Below, piece after piece: positions 28,907-38,435 of a stretch of 64,000 nucleotides of DNA. The first letter of the stretch is position 1. Each line of letters begins with the position of its first letter. The DNA comes from an uncultured Bacteroidales bacterium (lineage in GTDB: Bacteria; Bacteroidota; Bacteroidia; Bacteroidales; FEN-979). The position numbers and the translations under genes were made by a program. The notes beneath the pieces are model-generated. The model ran no database searches. It was not told where the DNA came from and worked only from the letters and a program-made list of their open reading frames with translations. The stretch is from assembly GCA_903926565.1 (NCBI GenBank), contig CAIYJU010000011.1, forward strand, positions 1 to 64,000, in the 5' to 3' direction.

Positions 28907-30315
28907 GGGCTTGTCGTTTTTTGTCCGAAGTTGAACTGAAGTCCAACACCCAGGCCAATCGCCCAGGGTGCCTTGAATTTGACATTTTCCCCGGTGGCAA
29001 CGGGATTCAAATAGTATTTGAACGATGGGTCAAGGTATAAACTTAATTTTTTATTCAACCTCATCTCAAAGTACAGGTTTGTCCATATTTGCCAGTTGGT
29101 CTGAACCCGCGACGGCGTTTGATTCTCCATGGAGACCACCCTGCCATTGGAATAGACCATGTCAGGTTCGGGAGTGTGGGAGCCCAGAAGCACGGAGATT
29201 GCGGGGCCAGCCTGAAAGGTCAGGCTGACCTTATTGGACACAAACAACTGGTAGCCAAGCAATAATGGAACCTGCAAATAGGAATACCTGTTTTTCATGT
29301 AGGGGTTGTCAAGGTGGTATAAACTATCATAAACATTAACCGTTTGCGTATTGTATGTAATTTCGTTGTTGTTCCCGATGGAGTAAGAAGTTACATTGTT
29401 GTAATATCCCACACTGTCGTTACTGATATACTCCACATGGTATTTGCCTTCATCAAAAACGTAGCCCAGTCCGATCCCTGACGCAACGGAAAAGCGGGAA
29501 ATATGATAAGTTATCCCTGCATTTACCCAATAATTAGCCTTTGTCAGCGCTGCCGGTTCTGAATAAACCGCTAACTCAGGCACCAGCCCTAAATTGATGG
29601 AGAAAAACTGAGCCGCTTCCGGTTTTGTTTTCCTGACTTTTACGACCCCGGTCGGATTGCTGAACGTGATAATTGTGTCAGACCCCGGAAAAACTGGAAG
29701 CAAGGCTGTTTCAATTGGAACAAGTGAATTTATCTCTGCCAAAGAAACGGGCTGAGGCACCTGAATTGTTGAAACAGATTTTTCATTGAAGCTGTGGATC
29801 CCCTGAAGATCCTCTTTTGCAAACTCTGCACCATGTACTCTTTGAAAATTTGCAGCCTGAACGATTGGTTTGTTGCTTACATCCGATTCTTTTGTTTCAT
29901 GCAAACCGCCAGCCTCCGGGCTATCCGCCTGATGTGAAGCGGTCATTTTCTTGTTTCTGTCCTGACTGGGATTGAGGAGTGCGCCTGCAGTGGGTTTAAC
30001 ATGAGGGCTCGCGGCAGTAAAACTTACCTGTGCGGATTTTCCAACAGGGTGGGATGCTGTTTTATCCGGTGAGTCAACATGAAACCCAACATAAAGTCCT
30101 GAGACAATGGCCAGTAAACCAATGGTTGCAGTAATCCATATTTTCGGGGAAAGATTGGTAAAGTCGAAACGAAGAAATTCCTTCCATAACAACTTTCGGC
30201 TGATGTCTTTCCAGATGCCGGGCTTGGGCTCAACACGATGACCCGACATGGTCCCGCGTAAAAACTGGTCGGCCCCGCCATCCTCAAAAGCCTTAAAATC
30301 TATTTTTTCACTCAT
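28903..30315 (-). CDS. Anti-sigma-like N-terminus + TM + outer-membrane beta-barrel-like C-terminal domain
   Basis: 'VEPKPGIWKDISRKL' N-terminus, TM 'IWITATIGLLAIVSGLYVGF', C-terminal amphipathic strands ending 'WAIGLGVGLQFNFG'; overlaps ECF sigma (30308-30315) and PKD gene (28903-28906). Confidence 0.7.
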   Translation of the reverse strand: MSEKIDFKAFEDGGADQFLRGTMSGHRVEPKPGIWKDISRKLLWKEFLRFDFTNLSPKIWITATIGLLAIVSGLYVGFHVDSPDKTASHPVGKSAQVSFTAASPHVKPTAGALLNPSQDRNKKMTASHQADSPEAGGLHETKESDVSNKPIVQAANFQRVHGAEFAKEDLQGIHSFNEKSVSTIQVPQPVSLAEINSLVPIETALLPVFPGSDTIITFSNPTGVVKVRKTKPEAAQFFSINLGLVPELAVYSEPAALTKANYWVNAGITYHISRFSVASGIGLGYVFDEGKYHVEYISNDSVGYYNNVTSYSIGNNNEITYNTQTVNVYDSLYHLDNPYMKNRYSYLQVPLLLGYQLFVSNKVSLTFQAGPAISVLLGSHTPEPDMVYSNGRVVSMENQTPSRVQTNWQIWTNLYFEMRLNKKLSLYLDPSFKYYLNPVATGENVKFKAPWAIGLGVGLQFNFGQKTTSP

Positions 30316-30880
30316 TGACCGGTGATATATTTTTCATAAGATTGTGTTCTACCAACTTTTTACGCAACATCCTGCGCGCTTTAAGCAATTGGGTTTTCGA
30401 TGTATTTTCGGAGATGCTGAGCTCCCGTGATATCTCTTTATGGCTATATTCTTCAAACACATAAAGGTTAAAAACCATGCGGTAACCGGGAGGCAGCATT
30501 TGAATAAGTGCAGTCAGCTTGTCGGCGGATATTGGCGCATGAACACCAGACTGATCCTCGTTTTCCATGATTTCTGTTTCATTGATGCTCTCAATATCTT
30601 CAAGAAATGGCAACTTTCTGTTTTTCCGGTAATAATTAAGGGCATGATTGATCATGATTCGTTTCATCCATCCTTCAAACGATCCCTCCTTCCTGTACGA
30701 ACTGATGTTCTGGAATATTTTAAGGAACGCTTCCTGAAGAATGTCTTCAGCCTCATCATGATTTTGGGCATAGCGCAGGCATATCGCCAACATTACCGCA
30801 GCAGATTTACGGTAAAGGGCGCTCTGGGCACTGCGCTTTCCGGCTACGCAACCCTCGATTATGGAATCGTCAATGAGCAT
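30308..30880 (-). CDS. ECF-type RNA polymerase sigma-70 factor (paralog)
   Basis: 'DEAEDILQEAFLKIFQNISSYRKEGSFEGWMKRIMINHALNYYRK', 'YSHKEISRELSISENTSKTQLLKARRMLRKKL'. Confidence 0.94.
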   Translation of the reverse strand: MLIDDSIIEGCVAGKRSAQSALYRKSAAVMLAICLRYAQNHDEAEDILQEAFLKIFQNISSYRKEGSFEGWMKRIMINHALNYYRKNRKLPFLEDIESINETEIMENEDQSGVHAPISADKLTALIQMLPPGYRMVFNLYVFEEYSHKEISRELSISENTSKTQLLKARRMLRKKLVEHNLMKNISPVNE

Positions 30881-30997
30881 CCAATAGTAACTATTAAGCA
30901 GACGTAAATCAAGAAATTAGGTTGCCTGATGGGTGTAAAAATACGAAAAAAGCGGACAGATGGAGAGGCCGGCAAAGGAAACCTGAGTGTTCCCGGC

Positions 30998-31621
30998 TTA
31001 TGGGAGTGTGGCTTTGAATTTGGCGAAGTTGTTCTCAAAAAAAGTGCGGCCTTCATGGCTGAGTATTCCCTGAAGATGGTACACGAATACTTCATGAAAC
31101 ATTGTAAGAGAAGCAAGTTCCTCGTATGTGAACATGTCATTTTCAATTAAATTCTCACTTCTGAAAACATGTAGTTTAGATATGATTTCAGAATTGAGTT
31201 CTTTGCGATAGAGTCCTTCTTTTTTTCCCTGGTCCAAATTGTTTGTAACCGATTTCAACATTCGCTCGCGTCGCACTTCCCGTATCTTCAGAAAAAGGCC
31301 CGGGTAATATTTCCTGATGTCATATTCCATGGAAGGATTAAATTCAATCAACATGGAATTTATTACCTTGTAAAACTCAAACAACGCTTCAATTGCGTTG
31401 AGTTTCTTATTTTCAATGCTGGCCAGAAATCCGCATCGGTGGTCATGCTCATACAGCAGTACCTGCTTAACCAGGTCCTCCTTATCACTGAAGTATTCGT
31501 AAATGGTTTTCTTTGAAATACCCAGATGACTCGCAACATCATCCATTGTCACGCTTTTGATTCCGTAACGGTGGTAGAGTTTTCCAACTTGCTCAAGAAT
31601 GCTGATTGCTTTATGATCCAT
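30998..31621 (-). CDS. TetR/AcrR family regulator
   Basis: 'YGIKSVTMDDVASHLGISKKTIYEYFSDKEDLV' HTH; divergent from RND efflux operon. Confidence 0.92.
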   Translation of the reverse strand: MDHKAISILEQVGKLYHRYGIKSVTMDDVASHLGISKKTIYEYFSDKEDLVKQVLLYEHDHRCGFLASIENKKLNAIEALFEFYKVINSMLIEFNPSMEYDIRKYYPGLFLKIREVRRERMLKSVTNNLDQGKKEGLYRKELNSEIISKLHVFRSENLIENDMFTYEELASLTMFHEVFVYHLQGILSHEGRTFFENNFAKFKATLP

Positions 31622-31655
31622 CCTGCAAAAATAAACAAAAGAGACATGGAAACGA

Positions 31656-31669
31656 TTTTCGATTGAAAA
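31656..31669. promoter_or_regulatory. Candidate operator: inverted repeat TTTTC-GATT-GAAAA
   Basis: Lies in the TetR/HlyD divergent intergenic region, ~24 bp upstream of a TATCTTTG box. Confidence 0.35.
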
Positions 31670-31692
31670 GTTTTTTGCATTACGAAAAATTC

Positions 31693-31700
31693 TATCTTTG
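31693..31700 (+). promoter_or_regulatory. Putative -7 box TATCTTTG for the RND efflux operon
   Basis: TAnnTTTG match 53 bp upstream of ATG 31754. Confidence 0.45.
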
Positions 31701-31753
31701 CTCTTCAGAATTCCTGCTTAAACAGCGACATTTTTATCAATATAATTTCAGCT

Positions 31754-32872
31754 ATGAAACACATTTTTCTTGTTACGGGTATTTTATTAATTCTTGCCGG
31801 CTGCGGCGGCAAGGGACTGGATAAAAAAGCCCGCCTGGACCAGCTTAAAAAAGAACACGACAAGCTGACTGTAGAGATCATGACACTTGAAAAAGAGATT
31901 GCTCCTGCCTCTTCCGTTTCTTCTACCCTTGTAAAAGTCGAACTTGTCACAAAAAAACCATTTGACCACTATGTTGAGGTTCAGGGGAGAATTGACGGCA
32001 ATGAGAACATTGCCGTCAACCCGCGAAACCAGGGCGGCATGGTCACCAGGATTCTTGTCCACCAAGGCGATGCAGTTACCAGGGGCCAGGTTCTTGCAGA
32101 ACTTGATGCCGATGTTTTAAAACAGCAACTGACTGATCTGAAAAACAAACTGGCGTTCGTCACTGATCTCTATAACCGTCAGAAAACCCTTTGGGATCAA
32201 AAGATAGGATCAGAAATGCAATACCTGAAGGCAAAAAACGATATGGAGTCAGTCCAGAACGGCATAGCCACACTGGAAGAGCAGATACAAATGTCGGTCA
32301 TCATGTCACCCATCAACGGCACTGTTGAGGATATCCCGATAAAAGTCGGGCAGCTGGCCTCACCGGCCTCACCGATTCCTGCATTCAGGATTGTCAACTT
32401 TTCAAAGGCCAAAGCACTTGCAGATGTTGGTGAAGCCTATTCATCACAGATTAAAACAGGGGACCAGGTGAAAATTTTCCTGCCCGACCTCAACAGGGAA
32501 TTTACCCAGCAAATCACATTTTCAAGCAAATATATAAATCCAACCAACCGTACGTTCCTCGTTGAAGCCGCATTGCCCGGTTCCGATATTGTTTTTCGTG
32601 CCAACATGATTGCGGTTCTGCGGATCAAGGATTATTCAAATCCTGCAACCGTTGCAATACCTCAGAACTATATTCAGAATTCCAGGGATGACGGCCAGTT
32701 TGTGTTTGTGGCTGTTGAAGAAAACGGAAAAAAAATTGCACGGAAACGTACCATTACATCTGGTGTTTCTTATAATGGTCTCACAGAAATTGTCAAAGGG
32801 CTCAGTGAAGGTGATAAAATCGTTACCGCAGGGTACAAAGATCTTTACAATGGCCAGCCCATCGACTTCTAA
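31754..32872 (+). CDS. RND efflux periplasmic adaptor (HlyD/MFP) lipoprotein
   Basis: Lipobox 'LLILAGC', 'VQGRIDGNENIAVNPRNQGGMVTRILVHQGDAVTRGQVLAELD', 'MSPINGTVEDIPIKVGQLA'. Confidence 0.93.
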   Translation: MKHIFLVTGILLILAGCGGKGLDKKARLDQLKKEHDKLTVEIMTLEKEIAPASSVSSTLVKVELVTKKPFDHYVEVQGRIDGNENIAVNPRNQGGMVTRILVHQGDAVTRGQVLAELDADVLKQQLTDLKNKLAFVTDLYNRQKTLWDQKIGSEMQYLKAKNDMESVQNGIATLEEQIQMSVIMSPINGTVEDIPIKVGQLASPASPIPAFRIVNFSKAKALADVGEAYSSQIKTGDQVKIFLPDLNREFTQQITFSSKYINPTNRTFLVEAALPGSDIVFRANMIAVLRIKDYSNPATVAIPQNYIQNSRDDGQFVFVAVEENGKKIARKRTITSGVSYNGLTEIVKGLSEGDKIVTAGYKDLYNGQPIDF

Positions 32873-32884
32873 TCTGAACCGGAA

Positions 32885-35800
32885 ATGAAAGAAAAACAAC
32901 ATAAACTTAAAGAGTTTTTTGCAACAAGCTGGTCTATTGACAACAAGGTGAGCATCTACGTGCTTACAGTCATTATTACCACCCTCGGGCTCTTATCATA
33001 TTTCAGCATACCGAAGGAACAGTTTCCCGAAATTGTAATTCCAACAATCCTTGTAAACACGGTCTATCCGGGAACTTCCCCCGAGGACATGGAAAACCTG
33101 GTGACCCGCCCGATTGAAAAACAGTGCAAATCGCTTGCTGATGTAAAAAAGATTACCAGTAATTCTATCCAGGATTTTTCCACCATTGTTGTTGAGTTTA
33201 ATCCCGGCATAGAAGTATCAGAAGCCAAACAGCGGGTGCGGGATGCTGTTGACAAGGCAAAGGCCAACCTGCCGAACAACCTTCCGAAAGACCCTGATAT
33301 CAAAGAATTCGATATCGCTGAAATCCCCATCATGAACATCAACCTTGCCGGTGATTATGATCTGCAGAGGCTGAAAAAATATGCGGAAGATGCCCAGGAC
33401 AAAATTGAAACGCTGAAGGAGATTACCCGGGTTGACATCGTTGGCGCCCTGGAACGTGAAATACAGATCGACGTGGATATGTATAAAATGCAGGCAGCCA
33501 GTGTCTCATTTCGCGACATTGAATCGGCCGTATCGGCAGAAAATGTAACTGTCTCTGCAGGTACGATCACCTCATTCGGAACAAAATACACCATTCGGCT
33601 GGCGGGCCAGTTCAAATCGCCCGATCAGATTAAAAACATCATGTTGAAATCGGCCAGCGGTGCCATCGTATATATTCAGGACGTTGCCGATGTCAAGGAT
33701 TCATTCAAGGAGCAGGAGAGTTTCGCCAGGCTTGACGGGAAGAATGTCATTACGCTCAATGTCATCAAAAAAAGTGGTGAAAATCTGATCAATGCCTCTG
33801 ACAAAATAAAGGAGATCATGGATTTGATGAAGAAGAACTCATATCCGCCAGATCTGAATGTACATATCACCGGCGATCAGTCGCGTTTTACAAAAAGCAC
33901 CCTGGAAGAGCTGAACAATACGATCATCATCGGGTTTATCATGGTGATTGTTGTGCTGATGTTCTTTATGGGCTTTAACAATGCCTTTTTTGTCGCATTG
34001 TCTGTTCCTCTCTCCATGTTTGTTGCCTACCTGATCATGCCCAGCCTTGGTTTCACCATGAACATGATTGTGATGTTCGGATTCATTTTTGCGCTCGGGA
34101 TCATCGTAGATGATGCGATTGTGGTAATTGAGAACACCCATCGGCTGCACCGGGATCAACCGGATATTGTCAAGGCGGCGAAAAACGCCGCAGGTGAAGT
34201 CTTTCTCCCCATCCTTTCAGGAACGCTCACGACACTGGCACCTTTCTTCCCGCTGGCATTCTGGCCCGGAATTGTCGGGAAATTCATGCACTACATGCCT
34301 GTCACCCTGATTCTGACCCTGTTTGCCTCCCTCTTCGTGGCCTACATTATCAACCCGGTGTTCGCAGTCACCTTCATGAAGCACGAATATGATGAAGTAG
34401 AACACAAAGTCAACCGCAAAAGATTACTTATCACCAGCGGGCTGTTTCTGCTACTTGCCATATTTTCGTATGCAGGCGGAGGCTTTGCCTTCGGGAATAT
34501 CTTCATTTTTATCATGCTCCTGAATATTTTCTACAGGCTCGTGCTTAAAAGTGCCATTATCAGCTTCCAGACAGTTGCCTGGCCATGGGTGCTTAACATG
34601 TATGAACGAACACTGTACTTTGCACTGAAAGGCCGCCATCCATGGTATATCCTCATCGGAGTCGTCTCATTGCTGTTTTTCAGCTTCTGGCTAATTGGCG
34701 TGGTTAAACCACCGGTGCTGTTCTTCCCGAATAACAATCCGACCTTTGTGAATGTCTTTATCAAAATGCCGGAAGGAACAGATCAGAATGTAACAGATTC
34801 CGTAACCACACTTGTTGAAAAACGGGTGGCCGGTGTGCTTGGGGAAAAGAATCCTGTTGTTGAGTCAATCATCACCAATGTTGGATTCGGAGCAGGAGAT
34901 AACATGTTCGACCGCTCCGTATCTTCCAACAAAGGGAAGATTACTATCAATTTCACTGAGAGCAAGTTCCGTAATGGTGTTTCAACACAGGCCATTATGG
35001 ATAACATCAGGGCCAATATCAAAAACATCCCCGGTGCTACCATCAGTGTGGAAAAAAACAAGATGGGACCTCCTACAGGCAAGCCGATCAGTATCGAAAT
35101 CAACGGTGAAAACATGGAGGACCTGATTGCCACATCCATTCAGTTCAAATCCTATCTTGACTCCTTAAGAATCCCGGGGATTGAACAGCTTAAATCGGAT
35201 TTTGACATGAACAAGCCCGAAATCATCATCGACATTGACCGGGTTCGTGCAAACCGTGAGGGGTTATCTCTTGGCCAAATCGGCCTTGAACTGCGTACCG
35301 CCATTTTCGGAAAAGAGATCTCAAAATACAAGGAAGACGAAGATGAGTATCCCATTCAACTGAGGTATTCGGAAAAAGAGCGTACCAACATCAATCAGAT
35401 CATCAATGCCAAAATCACCTACCGGGATATGAATTCAGGCCAGTTAAGGCAGATTCCGATCTCTTCTGTTGCCTCCATTCATTATAAGGATACATATGGC
35501 GGGGTCAAACGTAAAAATCTCAAAAGGGTGATAACACTGTCTTCTGAGGTTCTCTCCGGATACACCGCCAACGAGGTTGTTGCCATGATTAACCGGTCGT
35601 TGACAGGTTATAAACTGCCCAAAGGAGTGGAAATCAGCCTCACCGGCGAAAAAGAAGACCAGGCAGAAACAATGGCCTTCCTGATAAAAGCGATGATGAT
35701 TGCCATTGGATTGATCTTCTTTATCCTGATTACTCAGTTTGGCTCACTCAGCAAATCATTCATTATTTTAAGCGAAGTCATCTTTAGTGTGATCGGCGTA

Positions 35801-36274
35801 CTGCTTGGCATTGCCATATTCGGCATGTCGATAAGTGTGATCATGACAGGACTCGGTGTTGTAGCCCTGGGAGGTATCGTAGTGCGGAACGGGATCCTGA
35901 TTGTTGAATTCGGTGATGAACTTAAATCACGCGGGGTAAAGACGAAGCAGGCCATTATCCAGGCAGGAAAAACCAGGATTACTCCTGTTGTACTTACTGC
36001 AACCGCCACAATGCTTGGCCTGGTGCCGCTTGCAGTAGGTATGAATATCAACTTTGTAACCTTGTTTACTGAACTGAATCCCCACCTCTATTTTGGAGGA
36101 GACAATGTCGCTTTCTGGGGTCCGTTGTCGTGGACCATCATTTTCGGATTGAGTTTCGCAACATTCCTCACGCTGGTATTCGTGCCGGCGATGGTGCTGA
36201 TTGATGCGCAGATGATTGCCGGGATCAGGCGGAGAAGGTCAAACCGTATTGCAAGGAAACGTGCAAAATTGTAA
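32885..36274 (+). CDS. RND efflux inner-membrane permease
   Basis: 1129 aa; 'VYPGTSPEDMENLVTRPIEKQ', 'FALGIIVDDAIVVIENTHRL', 'ARKRAKL' C-terminus, two RND TM blocks. Confidence 0.95.
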   Translation: MKEKQHKLKEFFATSWSIDNKVSIYVLTVIITTLGLLSYFSIPKEQFPEIVIPTILVNTVYPGTSPEDMENLVTRPIEKQCKSLADVKKITSNSIQDFSTIVVEFNPGIEVSEAKQRVRDAVDKAKANLPNNLPKDPDIKEFDIAEIPIMNINLAGDYDLQRLKKYAEDAQDKIETLKEITRVDIVGALEREIQIDVDMYKMQAASVSFRDIESAVSAENVTVSAGTITSFGTKYTIRLAGQFKSPDQIKNIMLKSASGAIVYIQDVADVKDSFKEQESFARLDGKNVITLNVIKKSGENLINASDKIKEIMDLMKKNSYPPDLNVHITGDQSRFTKSTLEELNNTIIIGFIMVIVVLMFFMGFNNAFFVALSVPLSMFVAYLIMPSLGFTMNMIVMFGFIFALGIIVDDAIVVIENTHRLHRDQPDIVKAAKNAAGEVFLPILSGTLTTLAPFFPLAFWPGIVGKFMHYMPVTLILTLFASLFVAYIINPVFAVTFMKHEYDEVEHKVNRKRLLITSGLFLLLAIFSYAGGGFAFGNIFIFIMLLNIFYRLVLKSAIISFQTVAWPWVLNMYERTLYFALKGRHPWYILIGVVSLLFFSFWLIGVVKPPVLFFPNNNPTFVNVFIKMPEGTDQNVTDSVTTLVEKRVAGVLGEKNPVVESIITNVGFGAGDNMFDRSVSSNKGKITINFTESKFRNGVSTQAIMDNIRANIKNIPGATISVEKNKMGPPTGKPISIEINGENMEDLIATSIQFKSYLDSLRIPGIEQLKSDFDMNKPEIIIDIDRVRANREGLSLGQIGLELRTAIFGKEISKYKEDEDEYPIQLRYSEKERTNINQIINAKITYRDMNSGQLRQIPISSVASIHYKDTYGGVKRKNLKRVITLSSEVLSGYTANEVVAMINRSLTGYKLPKGVEISLTGEKEDQAETMAFLIKAMMIAIGLIFFILITQFGSLSKSFIILSEVIFSVIGVLLGIAIFGMSISVIMTGLGVVALGGIVVRNGILIVEFGDELKSRGVKTKQAIIQAGKTRITPVVLTATATMLGLVPLAVGMNINFVTLFTELNPHLYFGGDNVAFWGPLSWTIIFGLSFATFLTLVFVPAMVLIDAQMIAGIRRRRSNRIARKRAKL

Positions 36275-36303
36275 TTGAAACCTGTTGATCCCGTTTCGTG
36301 GTA

Positions 36304-37671
36304 TCAATATTTTTCCAGCAGTTTATTAAGTCTTATTTTTTGACTTAACACGGTATATATTGACTGAAAGTATTCACTGTTTGTTACCAGGAACTGGTTG
36401 TAACGCTGATTCAGGTCTGTACTGCCAACCATGCCCTGCTTATATTTCGCCAGGGTTTTTTCATAAATCTTCAGCGCTGTCTGAAATCCTTTGACCTTGT
36501 TCTGATATATCGCATAAGCATTGCTGAAATCGGTCTTTGCAGTTGCAACCTGCAATTCCAGTCCCACTTTCATTTTCTCATCAGTTACTTTGGTCTTCTC
36601 TACATTAAGCCTCGCCTGATCAACAGCATACTTGCGACTGCCACTGCTCCATATTGGAATTTGCATGGAGACACCAAAGATGGCCGTCGGGTACCAACTC
36701 TCCTTGGTATTGAAAAAATTCCATTCATTTCGCTGGGCAGCAGTCGATCCGGATAAAAACCCGCTCAGCGTCGGCTGATAAGACGTTTTTGACAGCTTAT
36801 ACTGCATCAGTGTAAGATAATCTGCCTTTTTCAAAAGCACATAATCAAGATTAGAATTGTAATCAAACTGCTGATTTACCAAGGCATCACGGTTTACCTG
36901 CGCAAGAAAAAAATCGAGATTGTCTGTCAGAACCAACTCCTGGTTATCTTTCAACCCAATTATAAATTTGAGGGTGGCATACCCGACGTTTCTCAGGTTC
37001 CTGGTATAGGTGATGGTCGCTTCAAGATTTGACTTGTTCAGGTCGGCCTGGTCAACATCAATGTCTTCGATCAATCCTGCCTGGTAGCTCTTCTGTGCCT
37101 CTTCAACCAACTTGCTTACCACCGCATAAGTAGAATCAAGAATTTTAATTCCTTCGTCAACCACGAGGAGGCGGATGTATGCATCAGCAACCTGGTCGCG
37201 AACTTCTACCTTGTCCCTGACATTTTTCTGTTTGGAAGTTTCCAGGAAAGCCTTGGCCGTTTGTAAACCAACGAGGTACTGACCGCTGTATATTAGTTGC
37301 GTGATCGTAGCTTTGAGACTCGCATTAAACGGTGTGCCAAACTGTACAGGGATATAAGTACCCGCCGGTTTATTCTGGATCTCTCCAGGCAGCATGGTGG
37401 TTGGGATCACCAGGTAATTTGTATAATCAATATTCCCACTGACCTGCGGCAATCCGATTGCGGTATTTTGCTTCACCATCCTCCTGGCTATCTCCACATC
37501 AGTCGAGGAGTTTTTCAGATCATAATTATTCTCAGAGGCATAAGTCTGGGCTTGCTCAAGAGAAAATTTCACAACTTCTTTAACCTGCCCCGCAGGAGCA
37601 TTTTGCGCAAATAATTCAATACGCGCACTGAGCTGTAAGAGGATAAATAACAGGAATATCCGGTAGTTCAT
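36304..37671 (-). CDS. TolC family outer membrane efflux protein
   Basis: 'FSLEQAQTYASENNYDLKNSSTDVEIARRMVKQNTAIGLPQVSGNIDY' and coiled-coil OEP repeats. Confidence 0.93.
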   Translation of the reverse strand: MNYRIFLLFILLQLSARIELFAQNAPAGQVKEVVKFSLEQAQTYASENNYDLKNSSTDVEIARRMVKQNTAIGLPQVSGNIDYTNYLVIPTTMLPGEIQNKPAGTYIPVQFGTPFNASLKATITQLIYSGQYLVGLQTAKAFLETSKQKNVRDKVEVRDQVADAYIRLLVVDEGIKILDSTYAVVSKLVEEAQKSYQAGLIEDIDVDQADLNKSNLEATITYTRNLRNVGYATLKFIIGLKDNQELVLTDNLDFFLAQVNRDALVNQQFDYNSNLDYVLLKKADYLTLMQYKLSKTSYQPTLSGFLSGSTAAQRNEWNFFNTKESWYPTAIFGVSMQIPIWSSGSRKYAVDQARLNVEKTKVTDEKMKVGLELQVATAKTDFSNAYAIYQNKVKGFQTALKIYEKTLAKYKQGMVGSTDLNQRYNQFLVTNSEYFQSIYTVLSQKIRLNKLLEKY

Positions 37672-37676
37672 TTGAA

Positions 37677-38303
37677 TTAATTAAATTTTTTAAAGTTCAC
37701 TTTTCTTTTTTGCTTTTCATAATAGTCAATCCCGTTCTTATTGGCAATGCCGCGGATAAAATTGTCGAACATGACATCGAATAAGGTTTGAAACGAGAAT
37801 TTATCTGCCGGGAAAAATTCCGGATTATGAAGGTCAATCAATCTCCTGATATATAACCTTGCCACCAATTCAATGCTGAGATCATCACGATACATTCCCT
37901 GACTGATTCCCTTCTGGAGATTTATCTGTATCTTATTGTATATAAATTCGATACGATCATCAATGTGTTTATGATAAATATCAGGATAATATTTTTTCAA
38001 ATCAAAAGTCATCGACGGACTTACATCACGAAACCGATCACCAAGGTCACGGCTTACAATAAGCAGGATATCTATGGCATTGACACCTTCAAAATTATGA
38101 TGATCAAAAATGATTTCAAAATTCTGGCGCTCGAGTTCCAGCAACTTTGAAACCAATTCAGTTTTGCTGACAATGTGCTGATAAAGCCGCTTTTTCGACA
38201 TTCCGAGATCCCTGCAGATATCATCAACAGAAACACTTCTGACACCATATTTATAAAAGAGTTCTCTGACTCTTTCCAGAATGTCAACCAATGCTTTATC
38301 CAT
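37677..38303 (-). CDS. TetR/AcrR family regulator (paralog of the 30998 gene)
   Basis: 'YGVRSVSVDDICRDLGMSKKRLYQHIVSKTELV'; directly upstream of tolC-like gene. Confidence 0.9.
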   Translation of the reverse strand: MDKALVDILERVRELFYKYGVRSVSVDDICRDLGMSKKRLYQHIVSKTELVSKLLELERQNFEIIFDHHNFEGVNAIDILLIVSRDLGDRFRDVSPSMTFDLKKYYPDIYHKHIDDRIEFIYNKIQINLQKGISQGMYRDDLSIELVARLYIRRLIDLHNPEFFPADKFSFQTLFDVMFDNFIRGIANKNGIDYYEKQKRKVNFKKFN

Positions 38304-38435
38304 TTGCTCTTCTTAATTAATCATTTCCTGCCATCATCCCCACCATTCATGAGAAATTTTTGCCGGGGAGACAAAGGTAGGAATATTCCGAAAACAAGAA
38401 ACAAAACAGAGGTAAAAAGTTTCTGGATATCCTGA

